Of a DNA stretch of 12,186 nucleotides, positions 1 through 7,272 are shown one piece after another. Location: positions 1 to 12,186 of the forward strand of contig NZ_CALART010000022.1 in the NCBI RefSeq assembly GCF_937888285.1. The letters are read 5' to 3'. The notes under the pieces are model-generated. The model saw only the letters and a program-made list of their open reading frames with translations. It searched no databases and was not told where the DNA came from. The stretch is from an uncultured Aquimonas sp. (GTDB lineage: Bacteria; Pseudomonadota; Gammaproteobacteria; Xanthomonadales; Xanthomonadaceae). How positions within the stretch are numbered: the stretch's first letter is position 1; each line of letters begins with the position of its first letter. The position numbers and the translations under genes were made by a program.

Positions 1-6
1 CGCCCC

Positions 7-87
7 GATCGCGGCAGCACTTCGATCCGCGCCGATCGCGGCGGCACTTTCACCTTCCCCGGTCGCTGCAGCACTGGATCCCCGCCT
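7..87. repeat. Three-unit 27-bp degenerate tandem repeat
   Basis: Units begin at 7, 34 and 61, exactly 27 bp apart. Each opens with a variant of GATCGCGGCAGCACTT (GATCGCGGCGGCACTT in the second, GGTCGCTGCAGCACTG in the third). The period is a multiple of three, so this could be the end of a repetitive coding region cut by the window edge, but no convincing reading frame can be followed from here. An intergenic tandem repeat is the simpler reading. Confidence 0.55.
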
Positions 88-97
88 GCGCGGGGAT
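78..97. repeat. REP-like palindrome ATCCCCGC-CTGC-GCGGGGAT
   Basis: Perfect 8-bp stem (78-85 with 90-97) around a 4-base loop, in the context TGGATCCCCGCC...GGGGATGAC. From memory this is a common dispersed intergenic palindrome in GC-rich proteobacteria. There is no T-run after it, so I call it a REP-like repeat and not a terminator. The rest of 98-270 shows no other clear signal. Confidence 0.6.
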
Positions 98-280
98 GAC
101 GATGTGCTGCTCTGGACGTCGCTGTGAGAAGGCTGGTGCCCGTCACTTGGGAACTCGCATGCGGCAAGGGTGCCGAGTATATCGACGCCCGCAGGCCTCT
201 CCGGCTTTCTCGGCCTTTCCGCACTGGCGACCCCCGCGCCTGCCGCGCATCGTGGCGCCATCGCTTCCACGGAGCCCGCC

Positions 281-1279
281 ATGTCGACCCACCCGCTTCC
301 CCGTCGCCGCCTCGCCGAAGGTCTCGAAGTCACCGCACTCGGCTTCGGCGCGATGGGCATGTCCGATTTCTACGGGCCGTCCGACCACGCCAGCAATCTC
401 GCGGTGCTGCATCGGGTGCTGGATCTCGGCGTCAACTTCATCGACAGCGCTGATATGTACGGCTGTGGCGCCAACGAGCGTCTGCTGGCCGAGGTGTTGA
501 AGACGCGTCGCGACGAGGTGGTGCTGGCGACCAAGTTCGGCAACGTGCGCGCGCCGGACGGCCGCGTGGTCGGCATCTGCGGGCGGCCCGAGTATGTGTA
601 CGTCGCCTGTGAGGCCAGCCTGGCGCGGCTCGGCGTCGACTGCATCGACCTCTACTACCAGCACCGCGTCGACCCCGACGTGCCGATCGAGGAAACGGTG
701 GGCGCCATGCAGCGCCTGGTCGAGGCCGGCAAGGTGCGGCATCTGGGCCTGTCCGAGGCCAGCGCCGAGACCCTGCGGCGCGCCTCCAAGGTGGCGAGGA
801 TCGCGGCCCTGCAGACCGAGTACTCGCTGTGGTCGCGCGACGTCGAATCGGATGTGCTGCCGGCCTGCCGTGAACTCGGCATCGGCTTCGTGCCCTACAG
901 CCCGCTGGGGCGCGGTTTCCTCACCGGCGCCATTGCCAGCGCCGAGCAGCTCGATGCCACGGATCGTCGTCGCGCGCACCCGCGCTTTCGCGCCGACAAT
1001 GCGGCACGCAACCAGGTTCTGGTTGAGCAGGTGCGCGCGTGGGCGGCCGAGCTTGGCTGCACGCCCGCGCAACTGGCGCTGGCCTGGCTGCTGGCCCAGG
1101 GCGAGGACATCGTGCCGATTCCCGGCACGCGTTCGGTGGCGCGGTTGGAGGAGAACCTCGGTGCGCTCAAGATCGCGCTGTCATCGGCCTGGGTCGAGCG
1201 CATCCGCGGCGAGCTCGCTGCCATCGAGATCAGCGGCGGGCGCTACCCACCCGAGGGGATGGCGCTGGTGAATCGTTGA
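281..1279 (+). CDS. Aldo/keto reductase
   Basis: A 332-residue NADPH-dependent aldo/keto reductase, a cytoplasmic single-domain (beta/alpha)8 barrel. It is expected to reduce aldehydes or ketones; the substrate cannot be read from sequence. The whole catalytic tetrad is visible: D55 and Y60 in FIDSADMYG, K85 in LATKFG, H128 in YYQHRVD. The C-terminal half carries the cofactor-binding segments YSPLGRGFLTG (about 207-217) and IPGTRSVARLEENLGAL (about 284-300). The length, and the Y-S-P-L-G-R-G-F-L-T-G loop, resemble the AKR13/IolS/YakC-like group. The ATG at 281 is chosen because GGAG lies 6 bases upstream and the protein then opens like family members. A GTG at 170 in frame would add 37 poorly coding residues. 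It stands alone on this strand and converges with the HAD phosphatase gene. Confidence 0.93.
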   Translation: MSTHPLPRRRLAEGLEVTALGFGAMGMSDFYGPSDHASNLAVLHRVLDLGVNFIDSADMYGCGANERLLAEVLKTRRDEVVLATKFGNVRAPDGRVVGICGRPEYVYVACEASLARLGVDCIDLYYQHRVDPDVPIEETVGAMQRLVEAGKVRHLGLSEASAETLRRASKVARIAALQTEYSLWSRDVESDVLPACRELGIGFVPYSPLGRGFLTGAIASAEQLDATDRRRAHPRFRADNAARNQVLVEQVRAWAAELGCTPAQLALAWLLAQGEDIVPIPGTRSVARLEENLGALKIALSSAWVERIRGELAAIEISGGRYPPEGMALVNR

Positions 1280-1643
1280 GGTCGGCACGCGCGACATCAA
1301 CGCGTGTTTGCCTTGTGGGCGCGGCCATGGGATGCGCGCATCACGCATCGTTGTCGGCACGCGCATGGCGTCATTCGCGGCGCTTGGTGCGCGACACGCG
1401 CACCCTACGAATTCCAGTGACGCGTACGCTTGAACCAAGCGAAAGGTGTTGTGCGCTTGGTGGGCGACACACGCAGCATGCCAATTCGAGTGACGCTGCC
1501 ACTTGATCAAGGCGACACGCGTCACTCGTAGGGTGCGCGTGTCGCGCACCAAAAGGCGTTTCGACCAACACACCGCGTGCGCGTGTCGCGCACCAGATGT
1601 CGCACCCACAGGCGCATCGCGAAGCTTCGCCGCGAGCCAAGGC
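1280..1643. repeat. Convergent intergenic region with GGTGCGCGACACGCGCACC-type repeats
   Basis: A 364-bp gap between two convergent genes with no supportable ORF. It holds four related units. Unit 1 (1384-1424) and unit 2 (1457-1498) are direct; unit 3 (1518-1553) and unit 4 (about 1575-1594) are inverted. Bases 1384-1410 and 1526-1552 are a perfect 27-bp inverted repeat around TTGGTGCGCGACACGCGCAC. Unit 3 lacks a 6-base insert (ATTCCA) found in unit 1. Since both flanking genes are transcribed into this gap, the repeats could fold and stop transcription from both sides; that is inference. No T-rich tract is present. Confidence 0.7.
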
Positions 1644-2339
1644 TCAGGCCGCCGACGCGCGCTCCAGCCAGTGCACCAGTTCGTCGAGGCTGCGCACCTC
1701 GAGGTCCGGCGTCTCGGCGTGGTCCCAGGTCTCGTCGCGGCGGTTGATCCAGACCGCGCGCAGGCCGGCGCGGCGCGCACCCAGCACGTCCATGTGCGGG
1801 TCATCGCCGACGTGCAGCACCTGTTGCGGCGCCAGCCCCAGCCGCGTGCAGGCGGCGTGGAAGATGCTCGGCTCCGGCTTGGCCGCACCGTGCTCGCGCG
1901 CGCCCAGCGAGAACTGGAAGTGCGCCGACAGGCCGATCCGATGGATGCAGGCATTGCCATTGGTCAGCGCCGCCAGCGGCAGGCGCGCGGACAGGCGTTG
2001 GAGCGCGGGCAGGCTGTCGGCGTAGAGCTCGACGCGGTTGCGCGCGGCGTAGAACACCTCGAAGGCTTCATCGGCACGGGCCGGGTCTTCGCCGCCTTCG
2101 CTGAGCGCGATGCGCAGGGAGATCATCCGCTGCTCGCAGAAGTCATGGGCGAGGTGCGGGTGGTCCTCGTAGACCTGCGCCCGCAGCGCGCGCATGCGCT
2201 CGATCGGATAGGCCCGCGCGGTGCCGGGCGCGTGCTGCTGCAGCCAGGCCTGCAGCTCGCGTTCGGCGGCTTCGATGGCCGGCCACACCGGCCACAGGGT
2301 GTCGTCGAGGTCGAGCGTGATGGCGCGGATGTCGTTCAA
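1644..2339 (-). CDS. yigB: HAD-superfamily phosphatase, YigB-like
   Basis: A 231-residue cytoplasmic HAD phosphatase. All four HAD motifs are visible: motif I D10-L-D12-D13-T14, motif II T126 in LTNGN, motif III K154 in AAKPEP, motif IV G178-D179-D180...D184. The helical cap lies between about 18 and 105. The blocks TNGNA, HVGDD and the final WIN match what I recall of E. coli YigB, a phosphatase acting on FMN and on the riboflavin precursor 5-amino-6-(5-phosphoribitylamino)uracil. The precise substrate here is inferred. The start is a TTG at 2339, giving MNDIRAITLDLDDTL, the usual start for this family; no strong ribosome site is visible. The open frame runs upstream to 2561, but that part translates repeat DNA. 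It lies downstream of the Do-type protease on the same strand with 337 bases between. Confidence 0.85.
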   Translation of the reverse strand: MNDIRAITLDLDDTLWPVWPAIEAAERELQAWLQQHAPGTARAYPIERMRALRAQVYEDHPHLAHDFCEQRMISLRIALSEGGEDPARADEAFEVFYAARNRVELYADSLPALQRLSARLPLAALTNGNACIHRIGLSAHFQFSLGAREHGAAKPEPSIFHAACTRLGLAPQQVLHVGDDPHMDVLGARRAGLRAVWINRRDETWDHAETPDLEVRSLDELVHWLERASAA

Positions 2340-2412
2340 GCGGTGGCTTCGCAAAGTGCGGAGGTCGGCATGGTAGTCCTCACGCCGTGCAGGCGGACGT
2401 GAGGAACCGCCG

Positions 2413-2455
2413 CATTGGGCCGGCCCTGGCCCACCGTGGGCTTGAACCTTGCCCC
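2413..2455 (+). repeat. GGCCCTGGCCCACC palindromic repeat, copy a
   Basis: Carries GGCCGGCCCTGGCCCACC followed by a tail ending CTTGAACCTTGCCCC, the same head-plus-tail layout as the copies at 4262, 4483 and 7308. The left half of the palindrome is partly degraded. It lies about 90 bases upstream of copy b, which is in the opposite orientation. Confidence 0.7.
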
Positions 2456-2540
2456 GGTGGTGGCTCGGAGCCTTTCCCTCGCCTCGGCTTGGGTTAGGGG
2501 CCGCGTCCAGGGCGGGCGGAGCGAGTCGCGACTGTGGTGC

Positions 2541-2566
2541 CCATGGTGGGCCAGGGCCCACCCTAT
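2541..2566 (-). repeat. GGGTGGGCCCTGGCCCACC palindromic repeat, copy b
   Basis: Reads ATAGGGTGGGCCCTGGCCCA on the minus strand, continuing CCATGG: the intact head of the family, inverted relative to copy a. It ends 3 bases before the GATCCC microsatellite. Confidence 0.75.
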
Positions 2567-2569
2567 GCT

Positions 2570-2672
2570 GATCCCGATCCCGATCCCGATCCCGATCCCG
2601 ATCCCGATCCCGATCCCGATCCCGAATCCCGAATCCCGAATCCCGAATCCCGAATCCCGAATCCCGAATCCC
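2570..2672. repeat. Compound microsatellite (GATCCC)9-(GAATCCC)7
   Basis: Nine perfect GATCCC hexamers (2570-2623) run straight into seven perfect GAATCCC heptamers (2624-2672). The array ends 4 bases before the stop codon of the Do-type protease, which is transcribed towards it. It is outside any supported gene: 2340-2676 is otherwise filled by repeat copies a and b. Perfect repeats this long tend to vary in copy number by slippage; effects on mRNA 3' ends are speculative. Confidence 0.95.
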
Positions 2673-2676
2673 GCCC

Positions 2677-4098
2677 TCACTCCATCACCACCACCCCGCT
2701 GCGACGCCCGCGCACCACGCTCAGCGCGAGCTGCTGCGGACGCATCTCGATCACTTCGCCGAAGGTGTCGAGGCTGTCGATGCGGAAGCGGTTGACGCCG
2801 GTGACGAGGTCGCCTGCGGCCAGGCCGCTGCGCGCTGCGCGGCTGCCTTCGGCGACGCGTTCGACGCGGATGCCGGACACGCCCTGCTGGCGCGAGCGCT
2901 GCGGCAGGGCGGTGAACTCGGCGCCGTCGAGGCGCGGGTCCAGCGCGCTGCCCAGCAGCTGGCTCAGCTGGGGCTTCAGGCGCAGCTCCAGACGCTGCGT
3001 GCGCCCGTCGCGCAGGTATTCGAGCGTCACCGGCTCGCCCACCGGCAGCAGGCCTTCCTTGTTGTGCAGGGTCTGCGGGCTGTCGACCGGCTGCTGGGCG
3101 ATGGCGGTGATGACATCGCCCGGCTGCAGGCCGGCCTCGGCTGCCGGTGAGGCTGGCCGCACGCGCGTCACCACGGCGCCACGCGCGCCGGCGACATCCA
3201 GCATCGCCGCCAGCTGCGGGGTGATGGCCTGGGTCTCGATGCCCAGGCTGCCGCGCTGCACGCGGCCGCTGTCGAGCAGCTGGCGCATGATCTCGTTGGC
3301 CAGCTCGGCGGGAATCGCGAAGCCGATGCCGACATTGCCGCCCGAGGGGCTGAAGATCGCGGTGTTGATGCCGACCAGCTCGCCGCGCAGGTTGACCAGG
3401 GCGCCGCCGGAGTTGCCGGGGTTGATGCTGGCGTCGGTCTGGATGAAGTTCTGGTAGGCCAGGCCCTGCAGGCCGGAGCGGCCCAGCGCCGAGACGATGC
3501 CCGAGGTCACCGTCTGGCCGAGGCCGAAGGGGTTGCCCACGGCGACCACGAAATCGCCGACGCGCAGGGCTTCGCCCGTGGCCAGCGGCAGCTCGGCGAG
3601 GTCCTCGGCGGGAATGCGCAGCACGCCGACGTCGGTGTCAGGGTCCGAGCCGACGAACTCGGCGGTGACCGTGCGGCCGTCGGCGAGCGTCACGCTGATG
3701 TCGTCGGCGCCTTCGATCACATGGTTGTTGGTCAGCACCAGGCCCTCGCGGGCATTGACGATCACGCCCGAGCCCAGCGACTGCTGCACGCGCTCCTGCG
3801 GCACCATCGGCAGGCCGAAGAAATGGCGGAAGAACGGGTCTTCGGCCATCGGGTTGCGCACCCGCACCACGGTCTTGCTGTGGATGTTCACCACCGCCGG
3901 GGTCACCTGCTCCAGCATTGGCGCCAGTGAAGGCAGGGGCTGGCCATCGACCACCGCCGGCAGGGCGGCATGCGCCGGGCGCAGCAGGTGGCTGGCGACG
4001 GCGAACAGGCCGATCGCGGCCAGGGTCAGCAGGGCGCCGAGCGCAGCGCTGCGCAGGCGGAGGGTGATGACGGTGGCGCGCGCAGGGGCGTCGGGCAT
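2677..4098 (-). CDS. Periplasmic Do-type serine protease (DegQ/MucD-like)
   Basis: A 473-residue protease and chaperone of the HtrA/Do family that degrades or refolds damaged envelope proteins. It has an N-terminal signal sequence (hydrophobic about 19-38, likely cut after PAHA at 44). The trypsin-like domain follows with the full triad: H126 in TNNHVIEG, D156 in DPDTDVGVL, S230 in NPGNSGGAL. Two PDZ domains follow, PDZ1 about 280-375 (RGSLGIE start) and PDZ2 about 385-470. The length and two PDZ domains fit DegP/DegQ/MucD and not the one-PDZ DegS. The ATG at 4098 has AGGAGA 6 bases upstream; the longer open frame to 4506 translates repeats. A sigma-E-like promoter lies just upstream, which fits an envelope-stress gene. 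DegP, DegQ and MucD cannot be told apart with certainty here, so no symbol is given. Confidence 0.94.
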   Translation of the reverse strand: MPDAPARATVITLRLRSAALGALLTLAAIGLFAVASHLLRPAHAALPAVVDGQPLPSLAPMLEQVTPAVVNIHSKTVVRVRNPMAEDPFFRHFFGLPMVPQERVQQSLGSGVIVNAREGLVLTNNHVIEGADDISVTLADGRTVTAEFVGSDPDTDVGVLRIPAEDLAELPLATGEALRVGDFVVAVGNPFGLGQTVTSGIVSALGRSGLQGLAYQNFIQTDASINPGNSGGALVNLRGELVGINTAIFSPSGGNVGIGFAIPAELANEIMRQLLDSGRVQRGSLGIETQAITPQLAAMLDVAGARGAVVTRVRPASPAAEAGLQPGDVITAIAQQPVDSPQTLHNKEGLLPVGEPVTLEYLRDGRTQRLELRLKPQLSQLLGSALDPRLDGAEFTALPQRSRQQGVSGIRVERVAEGSRAARSGLAAGDLVTGVNRFRIDSLDTFGEVIEMRPQQLALSVVRGRRSGVVVME

Positions 4099-4139
4099 GG
4101 GGAATCTCCTGTGGCCGGAGCTTGATGGGGAAGGCCGAC

Positions 4140-4167
4140 GCAGACCCACGCCGGCCGCCCAGGTTCC
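4140..4167 (-). promoter_or_regulatory. Candidate sigma-E (RpoE/AlgU-type) promoter of the Do-type protease
   Basis: On the minus strand GGAACCT (4167-4161) is followed by 16 bases and then TCTGC (4144-4140). This is close to the extracytoplasmic-stress sigma consensus GGAACTT-N16-TCTGA, with the key GGAAC and TCTG conserved. It would start transcription about 35 bases before the ATG at 4098. Sigma-E control is well established for degP/mucD genes in other gammaproteobacteria; here it is predicted from pattern only. Confidence 0.6.
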
Positions 4168-4261
4168 AGCGCGGGCTGGGCCAATCTGCGCAGCATTCGG
4201 TTTGCGGCAAGGTGGGGGCGCCGGTTGTGGGTTCAAACCCTTGTTTGCCCCACGCATCTGC

Positions 4262-4303
4262 ATAGGGTGGGCCCTGGCCCACCATGGCCTCGAACCTCGC
4301 CCC
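4262..4303 (+). repeat. GGGTGGGCCCTGGCCCACC palindromic repeat, copy c
   Basis: ATAGGGTGGGCCCTGGCCCA then CCATGG, with the family tail ending CCTCGAACCTCGCCCC. An intact head-plus-tail copy in the region upstream of the protease. The surrounding stretch 4168-4450 has no supported gene. Confidence 0.8.
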
Positions 4304-4451
4304 AGTGCACGGCCGCATGCAGGTCCGCAGGCGCTGGCGCCATGCCGCATGCCGCTTGTGCATCGGCAGCGGTGCGTTTCGCGCATGAAGCCCGCACATC
4401 CTCTTGAGGATCTGTCGCGCCCCGGAAGACATTCGGGAGGGTGAAGCTCAC

Positions 4452-4525
4452 GGTGGGCCAGGGCCCACCCTATTGCCCTCGGATAGGGTGGGCCCTGGCC
4501 CACCATGGCCTTGACACCCGCCCCG
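4452..4525. repeat. Head-to-head pair of palindromic repeats (copies d and e), 22-bp perfect stem
   Basis: Copy d (4452-4473, minus orientation) and copy e (4483-4504, plus orientation, tail to 4525) are exact reverse complements over 22 bases, separated by the 9-base spacer TGCCCTCGG. Each arm is itself palindromic (GGTGGGCCAGGGCCCACC), so the DNA can fold either as one long hairpin or as two short ones. Copy e has the tail CCTTGACACCCGCCCC. The pair lies between the divergent protease and nrdJa genes, like a paired REP unit. Confidence 0.85.
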
Positions 4526-4639
4526 CGACCCGGCCTCTACATGCCCCCTTCACACATCGCGCGGCGCTCCGCAGCGCTGCCGATTCGCGCAAATCCCGCG
4601 CCCTCAAGGGCTTCAGAAATCGCGCGCCCGATCAAGCGG

Positions 4640-4648
4640 TTTTCCACA
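4640..4648 (+). promoter_or_regulatory. DnaA-box-like site upstream of nrdJa
   Basis: TTTTCCACA differs from the strong DnaA box TTATCCACA at one base, and lies 11 bases upstream of the -35 element of the nrdJa promoter. DnaA is known to act at the E. coli nrdAB promoter; a similar role here is inference. A single nine-base site in 12 kb can occur by chance. Confidence 0.35.
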
Positions 4649-4658
4649 GTTTTTTGCG

Positions 4659-4687
4659 TTGACACCCGTGGTGCCCGGGCGTAGCGT
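4659..4687 (+). promoter_or_regulatory. Candidate sigma-70 promoter of nrdJa
   Basis: A perfect -35 TTGACA (4659-4664), 17-base spacer, and a weak -10 TAGCGT (4682-4687) that keeps the first TA and last T. It would start transcription near 4694, just before the first NrdR-like box, leaving a leader of about 430 bases before the ATG at 5125. Confidence 0.5.
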
Positions 4688-4700
4688 ACGAGGCCGTTGT

Positions 4701-4748
4701 CCACTAGATCTTGTGGTCTCGCCCCATGCGAAACCCTACAGATTGGGG
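4701..4748 (+). promoter_or_regulatory. Tandem NrdR-like boxes 32 bp apart
   Basis: Box 1, CCACTAGATCTTGTGG (4701-4716), matches the NrdR consensus acaCwAtATaTwGtgt at 12 of 16 positions and is a near-perfect palindrome. Box 2, ACCCTACAGATTGGGG (4733-4748), matches at 11 of 16 and keeps the core C-T-A...A...A-T-T-G. The 16-base spacer puts the boxes three helical turns apart, the arrangement known for NrdR operators. Their place just downstream of the predicted start fits repression of nrdJa by NrdR when dATP/ATP levels are high. Box 2 alone would be weak evidence; the spacing is what supports it. Confidence 0.6.
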
Positions 4749-5124
4749 TCGCTTCCCAGGCCAGACACTACGCCCACCCGGCGCAACACGGATCTTGCGG
4801 CCAGCACGCAGGCAGGCGGGGGCAGGGCGAAATCGGCGGCACAGCTAGCGGTACAACGGGAGACCCGAAGCAGCAGGCACCGGCCGGGGGGCGGCGGTCG
4901 CTGCGACGGAAGAAGCGGAGCTCCATGCAGGGCTCGGCACACAACAAGAACCCATCAGTCGAGGCGCAGGGCAGCCCGAAATCGCCCGGACCCCAGCACG
5001 TATCGCGACCGGAGCGCCCAGCGCGCGCCCATCCGAACGTGCCGGGCGCTGCGCGCGAAGCGTAGCCGCGGTCCGGATCGACCAAGGTCCTGCAGTCACG
5101 GCCACAAGAAAGAGGCGAAATTGG
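4749..5124 (+). other. Long GC-rich leader before nrdJa, no gene recognised
   Basis: About 376 bases between the NrdR-like boxes and the nrdJa start. Open frames here have no recognisable content. I looked for a cobalamin riboswitch, expected for some B12-dependent genes, and found no B12 box (GCCACTG). The stretch is G-rich and could be structured, but no defined element is visible. Confidence 0.5.
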
Positions 5125-7272
5125 ATGAGCAGCGTTCGGCTTGAAGCGGTGCGTAACGAGGCCAAAGTGATCGAACTCCAGCCCGCGTCCTGGGACATCT
5201 GGGACAAGAAGTACCGGCTCAAGACCAAGAAGGGCGAGCCCGTCGATGCCACCATCGACGACACCTACAAGCGCGTCGCACGCGCCCTGGCCGACGCCGA
5301 GCCCACGGTCGAAAAGCAGAAGTACTGGTACGAGCGCTTCCTGTGGGCGCTGCGCCGCGGTGCGATCCCCGCCGGCCGCATCACCTCGAATGCCGGCGCG
5401 CTGGAGCACAAGCCCGCCACCAGCACGATCAACTGCACCGTCTCGGGCACCATCCCCGATTCAATGGACGGCATCCTGGAGAAAGTCCACGAAGCCGGGC
5501 TGACGCTCAAGGCCGGCTGCGGCATCGGCTACGAGTTCAGCACCCTGCGCCCCAAGGGCGCGTTCGTGGCCGGCGCCGGCGCCTACACCTCGGGCCCGAT
5601 GTCCTTCATGGATATCTACGACAAGATGTGCTTCACCGTCAGCAGCGCCGGCGGCCGCCGCGGCGCGCAGATGGGCACCTTCGATGTGTCCCACCCCGAC
5701 GTGAAGGACTTCATCAAGGCCAAGCGCGAAGACGGCCGCCTGCGCCAGTTCAACCTATCGCTGCTGATCACCGACGAGTTCATGCAGGCCGTGCAGGCCG
5801 ACGCCGAGTGGCCGCTGGTGTTCCCGGTCAACAAGAAGGAAGTCGACGAGATCGACCTCGGCAACGCCGAGCAGGTGGTCTGGCGCGACTGGCCGGCCAG
5901 CAGCACCTACATCACCCGCGACGACGGCCTGGTCGCCTGCAAGATCTACGGCCACGTCCGCGCGCGGCACCTGTGGGACATGATCATGGTCTCGACGTAC
6001 GACTACGCCGAGCCGGGCTTCATCCTGATCGACCGCGTCAACGAGATGAACAACAACTGGTGGTGCGAGAACATCCGCGCCACCAACCCCTGCGGCGAGC
6101 AGCCGCTGCCGCCCTACGGCGCCTGCCTGCTGGGCTCGGTCAACCTGACCAAGTTCGTGCGCGACCCGTTCACCGACAAGGCCTCGTTCGACTGGGACGA
6201 GTACAAGGAAGTCGTGCGCGTGTTCACCCGCATGCTCGACAACGTGGTCGAGGTCAACGGCCTGCCGCTGCCGCAGCAGCGCGCCGAGATCCTGCGCAAG
6301 CGCCGCCACGGCATGGGCTTCCTCGGCCTGGGCAGCACCGTGACCATGCTGCGCATGCCCTACGGCGGCAAGGAGAGCTGCGAGTTCACCGAAGCCGTGG
6401 CCCGCGAGATGGCCGTGGCCGGCTGGGAAGTCGCGCTGTCGCTGGCGGAAGAAAAGGGCCCCGCGCCGATCATGGACGAGGACTTCAGCGTCAGCGCCGA
6501 GATGCTGCGCAAGCGCCCGGAAATGGCGAAGGACGGCTGGAAGATCGGCGACACCATCAAGGGCCGCGAGCTGCACGCCAAGTACAGCCGCTACATGCAG
6601 AAGATCGCCACGGTGGCGCCGGAACTCGTAGCAAAACTTGCGGAGACCGGCGGCCGCTTCACCCACCACAGCTCGATCGCGCCCACCGGCACGATCAGCC
6701 TGAGCCTGGCCAACAACGCCAGCAACGGCATCGAGCCCAGCTTCGCCCACCACTACAGCCGCAACGTCATCCGCGAAGGCAAGAAGTCCAAGGAAAAGGT
6801 CGAGGTCTACAGCTACGAGCTGCTGGCCTACCGCAGCCTGGTCAACCCGGACGCCATGCCGTACGCGCAGGACGAGAAGGCCAAACTGCCCGACTACTTC
6901 ATCGCCGCCGACGACATCACACCCAAGGCGCATGTCGACATCCAGGCCGCCGCGCAGATCTGGGTGGACAGCTCGATCAGCAAGACCGCGAACGTCCCCA
7001 CGGACTACCCCTACGAGGACTTCAAGGACATCTACCGCTACGCCCACGAGAAAGGCCTGAAGGGCTGCACCACCTTCCGCTTCAACCCCGCCGCCTTCCA
7101 GGGCGTGCTGGTGAAAGAGGCCGACCTCGAAAACACCACCTACCGCTTCGAGCTGGAAGACGGCAGCGTGGTGGAAGTGAAGGGCAACGAGCAGATCGAA
7201 TACGACGGCGAACTGCACACCGCCGCCAACCTCTTCGACGCACTCAAGGAGGGCTACTACGGCAAGTTCTGA
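5125..7272 (+). CDS. nrdJa: Class II (adenosylcobalamin-dependent) ribonucleotide reductase, large catalytic part
   Basis: A 715-residue cytoplasmic enzyme that reduces ribonucleotides to deoxyribonucleotides using a radical from adenosylcobalamin, so it needs no oxygen. Visible active-site features: C104 in TINCTVSG, one of the redox pair; N321-P-C323-G-E325, the radical cysteine with its Asn and Glu; C334 in GACLLGSVNL, the other redox cysteine; PTGTISL at 520-526, a phosphate-binding loop; and KGCTTFRFNP near 646-655, where the barrel ends. Single-chain NrdJ proteins continue with a TSCPD domain and C-terminal cysteines. Here these are on a separate gene, nrdJb, as in Pseudomonas aeruginosa. 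The ATG at 5125 follows AGAGG by about 10 bases. The promoter and NrdR-like boxes lie more than 370 bases upstream. Confidence in family is very high. Confidence 0.96.
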   Translation: MSSVRLEAVRNEAKVIELQPASWDIWDKKYRLKTKKGEPVDATIDDTYKRVARALADAEPTVEKQKYWYERFLWALRRGAIPAGRITSNAGALEHKPATSTINCTVSGTIPDSMDGILEKVHEAGLTLKAGCGIGYEFSTLRPKGAFVAGAGAYTSGPMSFMDIYDKMCFTVSSAGGRRGAQMGTFDVSHPDVKDFIKAKREDGRLRQFNLSLLITDEFMQAVQADAEWPLVFPVNKKEVDEIDLGNAEQVVWRDWPASSTYITRDDGLVACKIYGHVRARHLWDMIMVSTYDYAEPGFILIDRVNEMNNNWWCENIRATNPCGEQPLPPYGACLLGSVNLTKFVRDPFTDKASFDWDEYKEVVRVFTRMLDNVVEVNGLPLPQQRAEILRKRRHGMGFLGLGSTVTMLRMPYGGKESCEFTEAVAREMAVAGWEVALSLAEEKGPAPIMDEDFSVSAEMLRKRPEMAKDGWKIGDTIKGRELHAKYSRYMQKIATVAPELVAKLAETGGRFTHHSSIAPTGTISLSLANNASNGIEPSFAHHYSRNVIREGKKSKEKVEVYSYELLAYRSLVNPDAMPYAQDEKAKLPDYFIAADDITPKAHVDIQAAAQIWVDSSISKTANVPTDYPYEDFKDIYRYAHEKGLKGCTTFRFNPAAFQGVLVKEADLENTTYRFELEDGSVVEVKGNEQIEYDGELHTAANLFDALKEGYYGKF

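Noticed and set aside
150..177. Sigma-E promoter GGAACTC before the aldo/keto reductase
   Set aside because: The -35-like GGAACTC has no TCTGA-like partner at 15-17 bases spacing.
170..280. N-terminal extension of the aldo/keto reductase from a GTG, with a signal-like hydrophobic stretch
   Set aside because: The ATG at 281 has a better ribosome site and the family normally starts there; the extension is not needed and aldo/keto reductases of this kind are cytoplasmic.
2336..2680. Minus-strand frame encoding alternating Gly-Ile repeats
   Set aside because: It is only the translation of the GATCCC/GAATCCC microsatellite and repeat copies a and b.
4224..4256. tRNA-like T-arm GGGTTCAAACCC
   Set aside because: No acceptor, D or anticodon stems can be built around it; it is an isolated small palindrome.
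4749..5124. Cobalamin riboswitch upstream of nrdJa
   Set aside because: No GCCACTG B12 box. A stretch near 4855 with GGGAGACCCG looks vaguely like the riboswitch core but lacks the other conserved parts.
4659..5144. 161-residue plus-strand frame in the nrdJa leader
   Set aside because: No recognisable content and it overlaps the nrdJa promoter, the NrdR-like boxes and the nrdJa start; open frames are common at this GC content.
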